A DNA stretch of 64,000 nucleotides from Maricaulis sp047308265 (GTDB lineage: Bacteria > Pseudomonadota > Alphaproteobacteria > Caulobacterales > Maricaulaceae): assembly GCF_047308265.1 (NCBI RefSeq), contig NZ_JBKQWY010000001.1, positions 1-64,000 on the forward strand, read 5' to 3'. A model generated the notes under the pieces. The model saw only the letters and a program-made list of their open reading frames with translations. It was not told where the DNA came from and ran no database searches. The position numbers and the translations under genes are program-made. Of this stretch, positions 9,111-17,795 are shown piece after piece (the stretch's first letter is position 1; each line of letters begins with the position of its first letter).

Positions 9111-9778
9111 GCCTGTCCCTCAGAAACTTGTGTGACAGCGCGGGCAATGCGCTGGGCGATCCATTCTGCGATCTCGGCCTTGCTGGCCCGCTCGGATTGT
9201 TCGGACGGAGCCCGGGAGATGATCTGGACAGCATTCTGATCGCCCCCCATCACATCACCTGAAACATCATTGGCGATGATCCAGTCACAGCCCTTGCGGT
9301 GAAGCTTGCCCCGGGCATGGGTCTCGACGTCATGCGTCTCCGCCGCAAAGCCGATGACCAGTCCCGGGCGACCTACAGGCCTTTGGCTGATCGTTTTGAG
9401 AATGTCGGGATTTTCCACCAGGGCGAGCTGCCCCATGGCGCCCTTGTCACCCTTGATCTTCTTGTCCGAAACCTCGGCCGGCCGCCAGTCAGCGACCGCC
9501 GCAACCGCGATAAAGACATCCGCTGGAAGTCGTGCCTCAACCTCAGCCAGCATCTCGCGCGCCGTTTCTATGCGGATCGTCGTTACACCCTGGGGATCGA
9601 CAAGCGCGGTTGGGCCGGACACCAGTACGACATCCGCACCCAGATCCGCACAGGCTTGGGCCAGCGCATAACCCTGTTTCCCGCTTGATCGATTGGAAAT
9701 GAAACGAACCGGGTCAATCGGTTCGAGCGTCGGACCGGCCGTCAGCACAATCCTGTATCCCGCCAAGGACCGTGTCAT
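9107..9778 (-). CDS. coaB: Phosphopantothenate-cysteine ligase as a separate gene
   Basis: A 223-residue protein equal to the C-terminal half of the usual fused CoaBC. It joins 4'-phosphopantothenate to cysteine using CTP. Family features are TAGPTLEPIDPVRFISNRSSGKQG at the N-terminus, AAVADWRP in the middle and the IKGDKG lysine loop that acts on the acyl-cytidylate. The start ATG overlaps the coaC stop by ATGA and has a GAGGCGA site inside coaC. In most bacteria CoaB and CoaC are one polypeptide; here the two are cleanly separate and both complete. See findings. Confidence 0.88.
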   Translation of the reverse strand: MTRSLAGYRIVLTAGPTLEPIDPVRFISNRSSGKQGYALAQACADLGADVVLVSGPTALVDPQGVTTIRIETAREMLAEVEARLPADVFIAVAAVADWRPAEVSDKKIKGDKGAMGQLALVENPDILKTISQRPVGRPGLVIGFAAETHDVETHARGKLHRKGCDWIIANDVSGDVMGGDQNAVQIISRAPSEQSERASKAEIAEWIAQRIARAVTQVSEGQA

Positions 9779-10314
9779 GCGAGCTTCGCCTCAATCGCAT
9801 CGGCGATAACCTGTGGTTCCGCCATCCGTCCGGGTCCAAACTCACCGCAGGCCATATCGCCTTTGTCCGGTCCGACGAAGGACACGCCATCAGCGGTCAG
9901 CGTCGCCAGGTTTCGCTGTGTCGCCGGATGTTCCCACATCCGCACATTCATGGCGGGCGCCATCAGGACCGCAGTGTCGGTTGCCAGCAGGGTTGTCGCG
10001 GCCAGATCATTGGCCATGCCGTGAGCAGCCCGGGCCATCAGGTCAGCGGTGGCCGGGGCAACGACAATCAAATCCGCAGACCGCGATAGCTCGATATGCC
10101 CCATCTCGGCCTCGTCAGTCAGGTCGAACAGGTCTTGATAGACCTTATCACCGGAGAGCGCCGAAACCGAAAGCGGTGTCACAAACTCACATCCGGAGCG
10201 GGTCAGAATACAGCGGGACGCAATGCCGCGACGCCTGAGCTCCCGAATGAGCTCCAACGATTTGTAGGCAGCGATACCACCGCCGATGATCAACAGGATC
10301 CGCTTCTCGCTCAC
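9775..10314 (-). CDS. coaC: Phosphopantothenoylcysteine decarboxylase as a separate gene
   Basis: A 179-residue flavoprotein equal to the N-terminal half of fused CoaBC. It decarboxylates phosphopantothenoylcysteine to 4'-phosphopantetheine with FMN. Visible are the IIGGGIAAYKSLEL nucleotide loop, the MGHIELSR histidine, the APAMNVRMW substrate motif (PxMNxxMW) and the ACGEFGPGRM cysteine flap. GTG at 10314 is chosen because the protein then begins as family members do and GGAG lies six bases upstream; ATG at 10341 is an alternative. It heads the coaC-coaB-dut-cysK operon. Confidence 0.87.
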   Translation of the reverse strand: MSEKRILLIIGGGIAAYKSLELIRELRRRGIASRCILTRSGCEFVTPLSVSALSGDKVYQDLFDLTDEAEMGHIELSRSADLIVVAPATADLMARAAHGMANDLAATTLLATDTAVLMAPAMNVRMWEHPATQRNLATLTADGVSFVGPDKGDMACGEFGPGRMAEPQVIADAIEAKLA

Positions 10315-10464
10315 GGGCCTCTCCACATTTCGCTCCCGCATACCTAACGAGCTGCGCCACAAACCGAAAGACCCGCTCGCTGACAGGATCGGCGAACGAG
10401 CACACTTTTTTGCGAGCCAGCCGGTTTTGCGGGCTCATCAGTGATTGCAGGATAGTTGGGAATG

Positions 10465-11028
10465 TCAGCCCGTCTGACTGTGTGGTGTATTGGCGATCAT
10501 GTCCCGGACACGCAGAGCATCTGCATGGAGTGCAGCTTGTTTTTCCAGCTGGTGACGGTGGAAAGAGGCCATGACCAGTTCCATGTCATACAGGCAGACC
10601 CGGTTCAGTGCGATGACTTCTGCGGGTTTCATGGTCGGCTTGTCTTTCATGCCCCGCTCGATTACGGCCGCCAGCATGTTGGAATACCCCGAGGTGTAGG
10701 CGTGTGAGGGATATTCAAGCTTGGAGTGGCGCTCACCGATCACGTCACACTCGCGGTAATAATGCTCGTCGAATTTCGCCTGAAACACGATTTCCGCATG
10801 GGCCCGCAGACCCAGTTTGAGATAGCCGAGATTTTCCGGAATAATGAAATAGTGAGCGACCTCCGGCATGGATTCCAGATGGTCGAAAACGGTCTCCAGA
10901 CACACGTCATAGTGCCGCATCAACCGTTTACGCATGTTGCGGACGGTCTTGATTACATCCTGATCAATCCGGAAATATTCCAGATGGTCATCGCGTTGTT
11001 CAGCGGTCGGTATCACGAAACTGGTCAT
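10465..11028 (-). CDS. Stand-alone protoglobin (globin-coupled-sensor domain)
   Basis: A 187-residue single-domain protein of the protoglobin family, the heme sensor found at the N-terminus of HemAT-type chemoreceptors and globin-coupled cyclases. The segment IGERHSKLEYPSHAYTSGYS aligns with the family pattern IGxxHxxxGLxPxWYxxxY, making H101 the proximal heme ligand. No signalling domain is attached, so it would bind O2, NO or CO and act through a partner or as an enzyme. The start at 11028 gives the usual family length; there is an upstream ATG at 11079. It sits between ubiB and coaC, 54 bp after ubiB. Confidence 0.75.
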   Translation of the reverse strand: MTSFVIPTAEQRDDHLEYFRIDQDVIKTVRNMRKRLMRHYDVCLETVFDHLESMPEVAHYFIIPENLGYLKLGLRAHAEIVFQAKFDEHYYRECDVIGERHSKLEYPSHAYTSGYSNMLAAVIERGMKDKPTMKPAEVIALNRVCLYDMELVMASFHRHQLEKQAALHADALRVRDMIANTPHSQTG

Positions 11029-11082
11029 GGGCTCACACAACCACAGAGTTGTTTCCAAACCATGTAGGATTTGGATCAAACT

Positions 11083-12696
11083 CTATAAAAAGGCCCAGCC
11101 AATTGCTGCACCCGCAGCAAGAGCTGCAATCAATCCCGTGCCCCATACCCACCGGCCGCCAGATGATCCCGAGCGCGCCAGTGTCAGACCGCCCGAACGG
11201 ATCTCGTCTCCCAGCTCGGCCCAGGTATCGATCGCTCCGGGCAAACGCCCCAGGGCCTCCACAACCCGCTCCAGGTGAAGCCGCGCATCGCGCAAACGCC
11301 CTTCCGGGCCGAGCTCTCGTTTCATCCAGGTCTCGACCACCGGTGCAGAGGCCTGCCACATATCGTGCCGGTCATCGAGCATGCGCGCGACACCCTCACA
11401 CTGCACCATGGTCTTTTGCAGCATAATTAACTCTGGACGAAGACGCATGTCGAAGATTTCGGTAATCTCAAGCAATTGCAGGAGAACGCGCGACATTGGC
11501 ACTTCATCCGCTGTCTTGCCAAAGATCGGCTCGCCGACCGCACGCAGCGCGCTGGCAAAATCCTCGATCGAATGACCCTTGGGCACATAACCCGCTGCGA
11601 AATGAGCCTTTGCCGCAGCCAGATAGTCCCGGGTCAGAAATCCGTGCAGGATCTGCGCGAGGAACCGTCGTTCATCCCGTCCAATCCGACCCATTATGCC
11701 AAAATCCACGGCCCACAGACGCTCATCCCGATCCACAAACAGATTGCCGGCATGCATGTCAGCGTGAAACACCCCGTGGTCCAGAGCCGTGCCAAGGAAG
11801 GCGCGTGTCGCCAGCTGGGCCAGGGCGGTGCGATCAATGGAGGCCTGATCCAGTCCGGCCTCGTCTGTCAGCGCAATGCCTTCAATCCATTGCGTGGTGA
11901 GAACGCGCTTGCTGGTGCGCTCCCAGATCACATCGGGAATGCAAAATCCCTCGACAGACCGCGACGCCTCCGCCAGCTCCGTCGCCGATGCCGCCTCAAG
12001 TCGCAGATCCGTTTCCAGACGCAAGGACCGCGAGACGGTCTCGACAAATTTCACAGGTTCGAGCCGTCGACTGGCCGGGAAAAACCGCTCGGCCAGCTTC
12101 GCCCCCAGCTCCAGGGACTCGATGTCGCGCGCGATCCGGAGCTCGATATCCGGTCGGATGATCTTGACCGCAACGTCTCGTCCATCCGCCAGGCGCGCTT
12201 TGTGGACCTGGGCAATCGATGCCGCAGCGACGGGTTCACCCAGCGTGTCAAACAGGTCTTCGGGCTCTGCGCCAAACTCCTCGGTCAGGGTTTTTCGGGC
12301 CTCGGACATGCCAAAGGCGGGCATGCGGTCCTGCAGACGAGAGAGACCGCGCGCAAAACGCGGCCCGATCACGTCCCCACGTGTCGCGAGAACCTGGCCA
12401 AGCTTCACATAGGACGGGCCGAGTTTTTCAAGAGCCCGCGCCAGTCTCTCTCCCGGATTGTCTTCGCGAGCCCGCTTAGCAAACACACGCAGGACACGCC
12501 CGACAAACCGGGCAGGCCAGGGGTAAAGCGCCTGATACTCCAAGGGTAGCACGGCATCGTGGCGCACCAGCGTGAGCGCAGCATGAATCAGGCGGAACAG
12601 GGCGGAAAGTCGCGACAACATGCCGGAGGGTTTAGACGCAAGCGGGGGTCTTGGCGAGGGCGACGTGAAGTCGCGCCGCGCCCGGATCGGATCCAT
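11083..12696 (-). CDS. ubiB: UbiB-type atypical kinase for ubiquinone synthesis
   Basis: A 537-residue ABC1/ADCK-family protein required for ubiquinone synthesis; it is an ATPase of the Coq complex rather than the hydroxylase it was once named for. Diagnostic motifs are the KxGQ element in YVKLGQVLATR, the alanine-rich loop VAAASIAQVHKA, the catalytic-loop DMHAGNLFVD and the metal-binding AVDFGIMG. A C-terminal hydrophobic segment (last 25 residues) would anchor it in the inner membrane. Homologues begin near the Met at 12621, so the first 25 residues (basic, Pro/Ser-rich) may be untranslated; neither start has a clear ribosome site. Confidence 0.9.
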   Translation of the reverse strand: MDPIRARRDFTSPSPRPPLASKPSGMLSRLSALFRLIHAALTLVRHDAVLPLEYQALYPWPARFVGRVLRVFAKRAREDNPGERLARALEKLGPSYVKLGQVLATRGDVIGPRFARGLSRLQDRMPAFGMSEARKTLTEEFGAEPEDLFDTLGEPVAAASIAQVHKARLADGRDVAVKIIRPDIELRIARDIESLELGAKLAERFFPASRRLEPVKFVETVSRSLRLETDLRLEAASATELAEASRSVEGFCIPDVIWERTSKRVLTTQWIEGIALTDEAGLDQASIDRTALAQLATRAFLGTALDHGVFHADMHAGNLFVDRDERLWAVDFGIMGRIGRDERRFLAQILHGFLTRDYLAAAKAHFAAGYVPKGHSIEDFASALRAVGEPIFGKTADEVPMSRVLLQLLEITEIFDMRLRPELIMLQKTMVQCEGVARMLDDRHDMWQASAPVVETWMKRELGPEGRLRDARLHLERVVEALGRLPGAIDTWAELGDEIRSGGLTLARSGSSGGRWVWGTGLIAALAAGAAIGWAFL

Positions 12697-12749
12697 TATG
12701 GGATTGAAATATTCTCGACATCCACCTAGCGCGCCAATATGGTTTCCTA

Positions 12750-13184
12750 ATGAGACATGTTGCGGAAATCGATGCTCACAACAAGCTGGCGCTTATCCGG
12801 TTTCAAGGTCCCGTAAAGGCTGAAGACGGCCCCAAACTCTTGGAGACCCTCGTGGCAGATCCCGACTGGCAAAGTGATTTTGATCGCCTGGTCATTCATG
12901 ATGGCGGCCAGTATGGCGATCTCGACATCGACAGCCTGGCACGGATCAAGCCCGTCATGGCGAACACTCTGACCCATGCCCAGCACGGCGAGATGACACG
13001 CGTGGCTCATGTGTGCAGCAACGATCTCTACCGGCCTATTATCGAATACTGGATCTTGATGACCCGGACCCACTACCCGTCTGAAGCCCGCCTGTTTGAA
13101 AGCGAGGCTCTGGCCCGGTCATGGCTTGCCCAGACCCGCGCTTCTTCAGGCCCAGCCGGTATGGAGCGCTGCGATACCGCCTGA
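12750..13184 (+). CDS. Small conserved protein, possible STAS/SpoIIAA-like fold
   Basis: A 144-residue protein that begins MRHVAEIDAHNKLALIRFQGPV, with alternating strands and helices. This layout and the LVIHDGGQYGDLD strand resemble the STAS/SEC14-like 'SpoIIAA-like' group, but I cannot confirm membership. It is encoded on the opposite strand between ubiE and ubiB, so it splits what is often one ubiE-ubiB operon. Its last 39 bp overlap the end of ubiE tail to tail. Codon use looks native. Function unknown. Confidence 0.6.
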   Translation: MRHVAEIDAHNKLALIRFQGPVKAEDGPKLLETLVADPDWQSDFDRLVIHDGGQYGDLDIDSLARIKPVMANTLTHAQHGEMTRVAHVCSNDLYRPIIEYWILMTRTHYPSEARLFESEALARSWLAQTRASSGPAGMERCDTA

Positions 13185-13943
13185 AAAATTCGTGTAACTC
13201 ACACGGTTGAACCCGGCATCGCGCAGTTCCTGCGCAAAACTCTCCTGGTCCGGAAAGCGCCGGATCGACTCCACAAGATATTGATAGCTGTCCCGATCTT
13301 TGGCGACATGTTCACCGAGCGTCGGCATCACGTTGAACGACCAGGCATCGTAGAGGGCCTCCCAGGCGCGACTGGTTGGCCGGGTGAATTCGAGACACAG
13401 GAACTGCCCGCCTGGCTTGAGCACGCGTCGCATCTCGCGGAGCGCCAGCGACCGGTCAGTGACGTTGCGGATACCGGTCGAGATCGTCACACAGTCTGCC
13501 AGCCGGTCCGGGAGTGGCAGATACTGGGCATTTCCTGTTACCCAGTCGATGCGTCCGGAATGAGTGTCCGAGACGCCCCGCTTCACGCCAGCGCGCAACA
13601 TCTGTTCATTGATATCCAGAACAATCGCCCGGGCATCCCCCACACGCCCCCGGCGACGCGCCGCCCGATCCGCCTTTGTCAGGAAACTGCGCGCCAGATC
13701 GCCCGTGCCTCCCGCGACATCGATCAGAGTTTGTCCGGGCTGCGGATTGGCCCGCGTGATCACCATATCCTTCCAGACCCGGTGAACGCCCAGCGACATC
13801 AGATCATTCATCAGGTCATAGCGGCGTGCCGATTTGTCGAAGACATCACGGACAAGTCCGGCTTTTTCAGATGCCGGCACATCCCGAAATCCGAACGAGG
13901 CTGTATCCTGGGGTGAGGGCGAGGAGGTCTGGCGCTGTGTCAT
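13146..13943 (-). CDS. ubiE: Ubiquinone/menaquinone biosynthesis C-methyltransferase
   Basis: A 265-residue SAM-dependent methyltransferase for the C-methylation step of ubiquinone synthesis. It has the SAM loop DVAGGTGDLA, the family pattern YDLMNDLMSLGVHRVWKD near residue 40, and the C-terminal signature RRVLKPGGQFLCLEF followed by YNF/SGGI-type end (NFSGGIAALHTGWA). The N-terminus has about 20 extra polar residues before the conserved part. It is divergent from mutM with a 147-bp gap. Confidence 0.93.
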   Translation of the reverse strand: MTQRQTSSPSPQDTASFGFRDVPASEKAGLVRDVFDKSARRYDLMNDLMSLGVHRVWKDMVITRANPQPGQTLIDVAGGTGDLARSFLTKADRAARRRGRVGDARAIVLDINEQMLRAGVKRGVSDTHSGRIDWVTGNAQYLPLPDRLADCVTISTGIRNVTDRSLALREMRRVLKPGGQFLCLEFTRPTSRAWEALYDAWSFNVMPTLGEHVAKDRDSYQYLVESIRRFPDQESFAQELRDAGFNRVSYTNFSGGIAALHTGWA

Positions 13944-14090
13944 GAGGCCAATCTAGGGCAAGGCCGCATCAACCGAAAGACTTGGGCGCGGTTCACAAGG
14001 TCGCATACCGCACGCCAGGTGCAGTGACGACTGGTGAAGCCCCTGGAGAACGCCCTAATGTTCGATACGCATCGAAGAGCGGAGTATGTC

Positions 14091-14954
14091 ATGCCCGAAC
14101 TGCCCGAGGTCGAAACCGTTCGCAGAGGCCTCATACCCGCGCTGGAAGGCCGACGCCTGCTGAGGGTGGATATTCGCCGCCCCGATCTTCGTTTCCCCTT
14201 TCCCGAACGGATGCAGCAAAGACTGGAACACAAGACCATCGAACGCATTGACCGCCGGTCCAAATACCTGCTGTTCCGCCTCTCCTCCGGCGAAACCCTG
14301 CTCAGCCATCTGGGCATGTCCGGTCGCTTTTCCATCGAGTCCGACACGGACAGCACCCAGCCCGGTGATTTTGTCCACGCCCAGCCCGCCAATCCTCGAC
14401 ATGATCATGTCGTTCTGGAGGCGGAGAACGGCGTCACGGTTCGCTATAACGATCCGCGTCGTTTCGGTTTCATGGACCTGTTTAGTACCGATGATGACAC
14501 CGCCTGCGCCTATCTCACCAGTCTAGGTCCCGAACCCTTGTCCAACGCCTTTTCAACGGCGTATCTGGACGAAGCCTTTCGAAACAAGTCCACGCCCGCA
14601 AAAACCGCCCTGCTCGACCAGTCGCTGATAGCGGGCCTTGGCAATATCTATGTCTGCGAAGCCCTGCACGAAGCGCGGATCAGTCCACGCCGTGCGGCCA
14701 AGACCCTCGTGGGTGCACGCAATGCCCGCCTCGTTCCCGCCATCCGCCGCATTCTGTCCCGGGCTATAGAGGCCGGCGGATCCAGCCTCCGCGATTTCGC
14801 CGGAACGGATGGCGCTCTTGGCTATTTCCAGCATACATTTCGGGCATATGGCCGCGAAGGGGAGGCGTGCATCAATGATGGATGTCCGGGCTCGATCGAC
14901 CGCATTGTACAGTCGGGCCGCTCAACCTTTTTCTGTCGTCGCTGCCAACGTTGA
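14091..14954 (+). CDS. mutM: Formamidopyrimidine-DNA glycosylase
   Basis: A 287-residue base-excision repair enzyme that removes 8-oxoguanine and Fapy lesions and nicks the site. The start is fixed by chemistry: the mature N-terminal proline of MPELPEVET must be residue 1 after Met removal because it forms the Schiff base, and a GGAG site lies six bases before this ATG. The H2TH region ends with LIAGLGNIYVCEALHEARI, and the C-terminal zinc finger has Cys pairs in CINDGC and CRRC. All key parts are present. It begins the plus-strand run that leads to dnaA. Confidence 0.95.
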   Translation: MPELPEVETVRRGLIPALEGRRLLRVDIRRPDLRFPFPERMQQRLEHKTIERIDRRSKYLLFRLSSGETLLSHLGMSGRFSIESDTDSTQPGDFVHAQPANPRHDHVVLEAENGVTVRYNDPRRFGFMDLFSTDDDTACAYLTSLGPEPLSNAFSTAYLDEAFRNKSTPAKTALLDQSLIAGLGNIYVCEALHEARISPRRAAKTLVGARNARLVPAIRRILSRAIEAGGSSLRDFAGTDGALGYFQHTFRAYGREGEACINDGCPGSIDRIVQSGRSTFFCRRCQR

Positions 14955-15049
14955 ACCAAGGGACCGGCCCACACGCATTTCCCCTTGAACTCGACCGCGA
15001 GCTGCGATGCTATCACGCCCTACCCTTCGTTGTTCCAAAAGGCAAATTC

Positions 15050-16000
15050 ATGTTTTCCTTCTCGACCCTCGGCCGCCAACTGCTTGCAGGTGTGGCCGGT
15101 CTTCTCGCTCCGGTCGTCACCTTGGCCTCGGCCCATGCCGCACAGGTTGACACGTCCGGCTTTAATGTGGACCCGGCGCTCTATGTGCTCGAGGCCGATG
15201 ATCACAAGGTCTATCTGTTCGGCACATTCCACGTCCTGCCGTCCGACCTGGCCTGGAACACAGACAAGGTTGCCAGCGCTTTCCTTGAGGCTGACACGCT
15301 GATCCTGGAAGCAGATGCCTATTCGCCCCAGGCCCAGGCCTCGATGCAACCGCTTATCGGTCAGCTGGGCCTGGATGGGTCCGGTACACCGCTTGCCGAA
15401 CGCCTGTCCGCTGAGGCTCGCACAGACCTGGCAGCCCTGGCGACGACCCTTGGTGTACCCGCAGAGGCTCTTGAGGCCAGCATCAATCCGATGCGCCCCT
15501 GGCTCGCCAGCGTCATCCTTGGCGTGGGCTACATCACCAATCAGGGTTTTGACCCCAATAGCGGTGTCGACCAGTATTTCTTCACCCAGGCCTCAACGAA
15601 CGGCAGCCATGCCATGCTGTTTTTCGAGACCGCTGAACAGCAGCTGAACTTCTTTGCCAATATTCCGGACGAGGTGTCTCTGGCGGCCCTGGAAGCATCC
15701 CTCGACGAAATGGCGACAAACCCGGCCATGCTGGATGACCTTCTCAAGGCATGGGCCGAAGGTGATATGGTCACGCTTGACCAGCTGGTTCTGGAATCCA
15801 TGTCCGGCGGTGATGAGATCATCTATGAAACCCTCATCGCCTCGCGCAACTACGCCTGGGTGGAATCGATTGAGACGATGATCGACGAAACCCCCGGTGG
15901 CGTCACCTTTGTCGCTGTCGGTGCCGCGCATTTGCCCGGTGAGCAGGGGGTTGTTGAACTTCTCCGCAATGCCGGCTTCGGCGTGGAAGAAGTTGAATAA
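15050..16000 (+). CDS. TraB/GumN-family (TIKI-like) exported protein
   Basis: A 316-residue protein with a signal peptide (about residues 1-28, ending AHAA) and a TraB/PrgY/GumN domain. The family's first metal-binding motif is seen as LFGTFHVLP near residue 61 (GTxH), and the second near the C-terminus as FVAVGAAHLPGEQGVVELL (GxxHLxG). Members related to TIKI are metal-dependent peptidases; bacterial substrates are mostly unknown. ATG at 15050 is chosen since AAAGG sits just upstream and the signal peptide starts there. It probably acts in the periplasm. Confidence 0.82.
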   Translation: MFSFSTLGRQLLAGVAGLLAPVVTLASAHAAQVDTSGFNVDPALYVLEADDHKVYLFGTFHVLPSDLAWNTDKVASAFLEADTLILEADAYSPQAQASMQPLIGQLGLDGSGTPLAERLSAEARTDLAALATTLGVPAEALEASINPMRPWLASVILGVGYITNQGFDPNSGVDQYFFTQASTNGSHAMLFFETAEQQLNFFANIPDEVSLAALEASLDEMATNPAMLDDLLKAWAEGDMVTLDQLVLESMSGGDEIIYETLIASRNYAWVESIETMIDETPGGVTFVAVGAAHLPGEQGVVELLRNAGFGVEEVE

Positions 16001-16140
16001 ACTTGACCTTTAGCCTGTTTGGTCGCGGAGCATGTGACTCTGCGACCGGACAGGGTGTCGACCCCCGGTCAGGCTTCATGTATGCAATCGCCGGATTTTC
16101 CGGCATAGCCGGAATTCGGAACAGCCAATCGGAGTGCCAT

Positions 16141-16917
16141 ATGGCCTATAATACGATCCAGACCCGCACAGAGGGCCGCGTCGGCGTCATCACGCTGAAC
16201 CGTCCCGAAGCGCTCAATGCGCTGTGCGACGAGCTGACCGGCGAACTCACAGAAGCCCTTGCCCAGTTTGAGTCCGATGACGACATCGGCTGCGTGGTCC
16301 TGACAGGCTCCAAGAAATCCTTTGCGGCCGGCGCCGATATCAAGGAATTGCAGGGCCGCAATGCGGTGGATCTTTATCTGAATGATCCGTTCGCCAAGTC
16401 CTGGGAGTCGGTCGCCCGGTTCCGCAAGCCCATTCTCGCGGCTGTATCGGGTTATGCCCTGGGCGGCGGATGCGAGATCGCCATGATGTGTGATTTCATC
16501 ATCGCCTCGGACACAGCCAAATTCGGCCAGCCGGAGATTAATCTGGGTGTCATGCCCGGCGCCGGCGGCACGCAACGCCTGCCCCGCGCCATTGGCAAGG
16601 CCAAGGCCATGGATCTGTGCCTGACCGGTCGCATGATGGATGCCGAGGAGGCCGAACGCGCCGGACTTGTGGCCCGTATCGTCCCCGCCGATGAATTGCT
16701 TGAGGTGGCCCTCCAGGCAGCCGAGACGATCGCGTCCAAATCGCTCGTGGTGGCCATGCAGACCAAGGAAGCCATCAACCGGTCCTATGAGATGACCCTG
16801 GACGAAGGCATTCGCTGGGAACGTCGTGTCTTCCAGTCGCAATTCAATCTGGAAGATCAAAAAGAAGGCATGGCTGCCTTTGCAGAGAAGCGCAGCCCCC
16901 ACTTCAAACATCGCTGA
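16141..16917 (+). CDS. Enoyl-CoA hydratase/isomerase (crotonase family)
   Basis: A 258-residue crotonase that hydrates 2-enoyl-CoA in fatty-acid beta-oxidation. The oxyanion hole residues lie in FAAGADIKEL and YALGGGCEIAMMCD, and the two catalytic glutamates are in GGGCEIA and QPEINLGVMPGAGGTQR, so it should be an active hydratase rather than a diverged family member. The ATG at 16141 follows GGAG by six bases. Its place immediately before rpsT-dnaA is typical of Caulobacterales-type chromosomes. Confidence 0.92.
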   Translation: MAYNTIQTRTEGRVGVITLNRPEALNALCDELTGELTEALAQFESDDDIGCVVLTGSKKSFAAGADIKELQGRNAVDLYLNDPFAKSWESVARFRKPILAAVSGYALGGGCEIAMMCDFIIASDTAKFGQPEINLGVMPGAGGTQRLPRAIGKAKAMDLCLTGRMMDAEEAERAGLVARIVPADELLEVALQAAETIASKSLVVAMQTKEAINRSYEMTLDEGIRWERRVFQSQFNLEDQKEGMAAFAEKRSPHFKHR

Positions 16918-17039
16918 CTCTCACCGAGTCACCTGAATGGTTGACGTGCAGGCCACAAGGGCCTATACGCCGCCGCTCACGGATTTTACCGCCCGGCCTT
17001 GAGAATGTGACCGGCCGGCTGCTGGAAGAGGTATGACAC

Positions 17040-17306
17040 ATGGCCAATACGAGCTCGGCCAAGAAAATGGTGCGCAAGATCGCTCGTCGCACCGCCATCA
17101 ACAAATCCCGCCGCTCTCGCGTGCGGACCTATGTGAAGAAGGTGGAACTGGCCATTGTTGCCGGCGACCAGCCTGCCGCTCAGGAAGCTCTGCGCTCCGC
17201 AGAGTCCGAACTGATGCGCGCTGTGTCCAAGGGCGTGATGCACAAGAACACCGGCTCCCGCAAGGTCTCCCGCCTGACGGCGCGTGTGAAGGCCATGTCG
17301 GCCTGA
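17040..17306 (+). CDS. rpsT: 30S ribosomal protein S20
   Basis: An 88-residue, highly basic helical protein that binds 16S rRNA early in small-subunit assembly. The N-terminal ANTSSAKKMVRKIARRTAINKSRRSRVRT and the C-terminal KNTGSRKVSRLTARVKAM regions are standard. A GAAGAGG site lies about eight bases before the ATG. It has its own intrinsic terminator and stands alone, as usual for this gene. Confidence 0.97.
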   Translation: MANTSSAKKMVRKIARRTAINKSRRSRVRTYVKKVELAIVAGDQPAAQEALRSAESELMRAVSKGVMHKNTGSRKVSRLTARVKAMSA

Positions 17307-17345
17307 TCCACACGAATTTCCGATCAATCGGAAATTGAATATAGA

Positions 17346-17376
17346 CGCCCGCAGTGTCCACTGCGGGCGTTTTTCT
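17346..17376 (+). terminator. Intrinsic terminator of rpsT
   Basis: A perfect 10-bp stem (CGCCCGCAGT / ACTGCGGGCG) with a four-base loop is followed by TTTTTCTT, 40 bp after the rpsT stop. Confidence 0.92.
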
Positions 17377-17591
17377 TTGCGCGTCACGCAGAGGGGTCAA
17401 CGACTGAGACAGGCTCTCAATTCTGATATTTTATTAGTCTGACTACTGACATTTGGGTTTGCCCGAAAAACGCTGATTTTTGGCCCTTCAACACGCCCGC
17501 AATGTCGCTTGACGGAACCTTTTTGGAGGGACTGAAATAGCTGCAATGCAGCAAGCTTTGACGCCGCTTTGCATTTCTCGTGTCAAGCGAA

Positions 17592-17617
17592 GAATCTCCT
17601 GATTCCGGAGTTGAATC
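17592..17617. promoter_or_regulatory. Cluster of three GANTC (CcrM-type) sites upstream of dnaA
   Basis: GAATC at 17592, GATTC at 17601 and GAATC at 17613 lie within 26 bp, about 180 bp before the dnaA start. GANTC is the target of the cell-cycle DNA methylase CcrM in Caulobacter relatives, where methylation state of the dnaA promoter affects transcription. The sites also sit in a partial inverted repeat (CTCC...GGAG). The 420-bp region from 17377 to 17795 otherwise has no gene; I saw no DnaA-box cluster in it. Confidence 0.6.
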
Positions 17618-17795
17618 CTGTTGACCGAAAACGGGGAAGGCGTAACTTAGGAACACCTGAGGGCAATCATTCCCATGCGGATCAAATTACAGGCAAGCGC
17701 GACGCAATGCGCGCGCGGCTGGCGGGGGAATTTTGCCAAAAAAACAATAACTTGCGCCCGCCTCGACGCGGGTGACACCTTTAGGGTGAAAGAAG

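Noticed and set aside
9770..9785. CoaBC frameshift as sequencing error
   Set aside because: The junction is a clean TGA/ATG overlap with a ribosome site and both halves are complete. Not excluded, but less likely than real fission.
14034..14090. Longer mutM with 19 extra residues
   Set aside because: The catalytic proline must be residue 1 of the mature protein, so the start is at 14091.
16069..16911. Long frames antisense to enoyl-CoA hydratase, gyrB, ubiB and others
   Set aside because: High-GC genomes give long antisense frames by codon bias; these have low-quality sequence and no signals.
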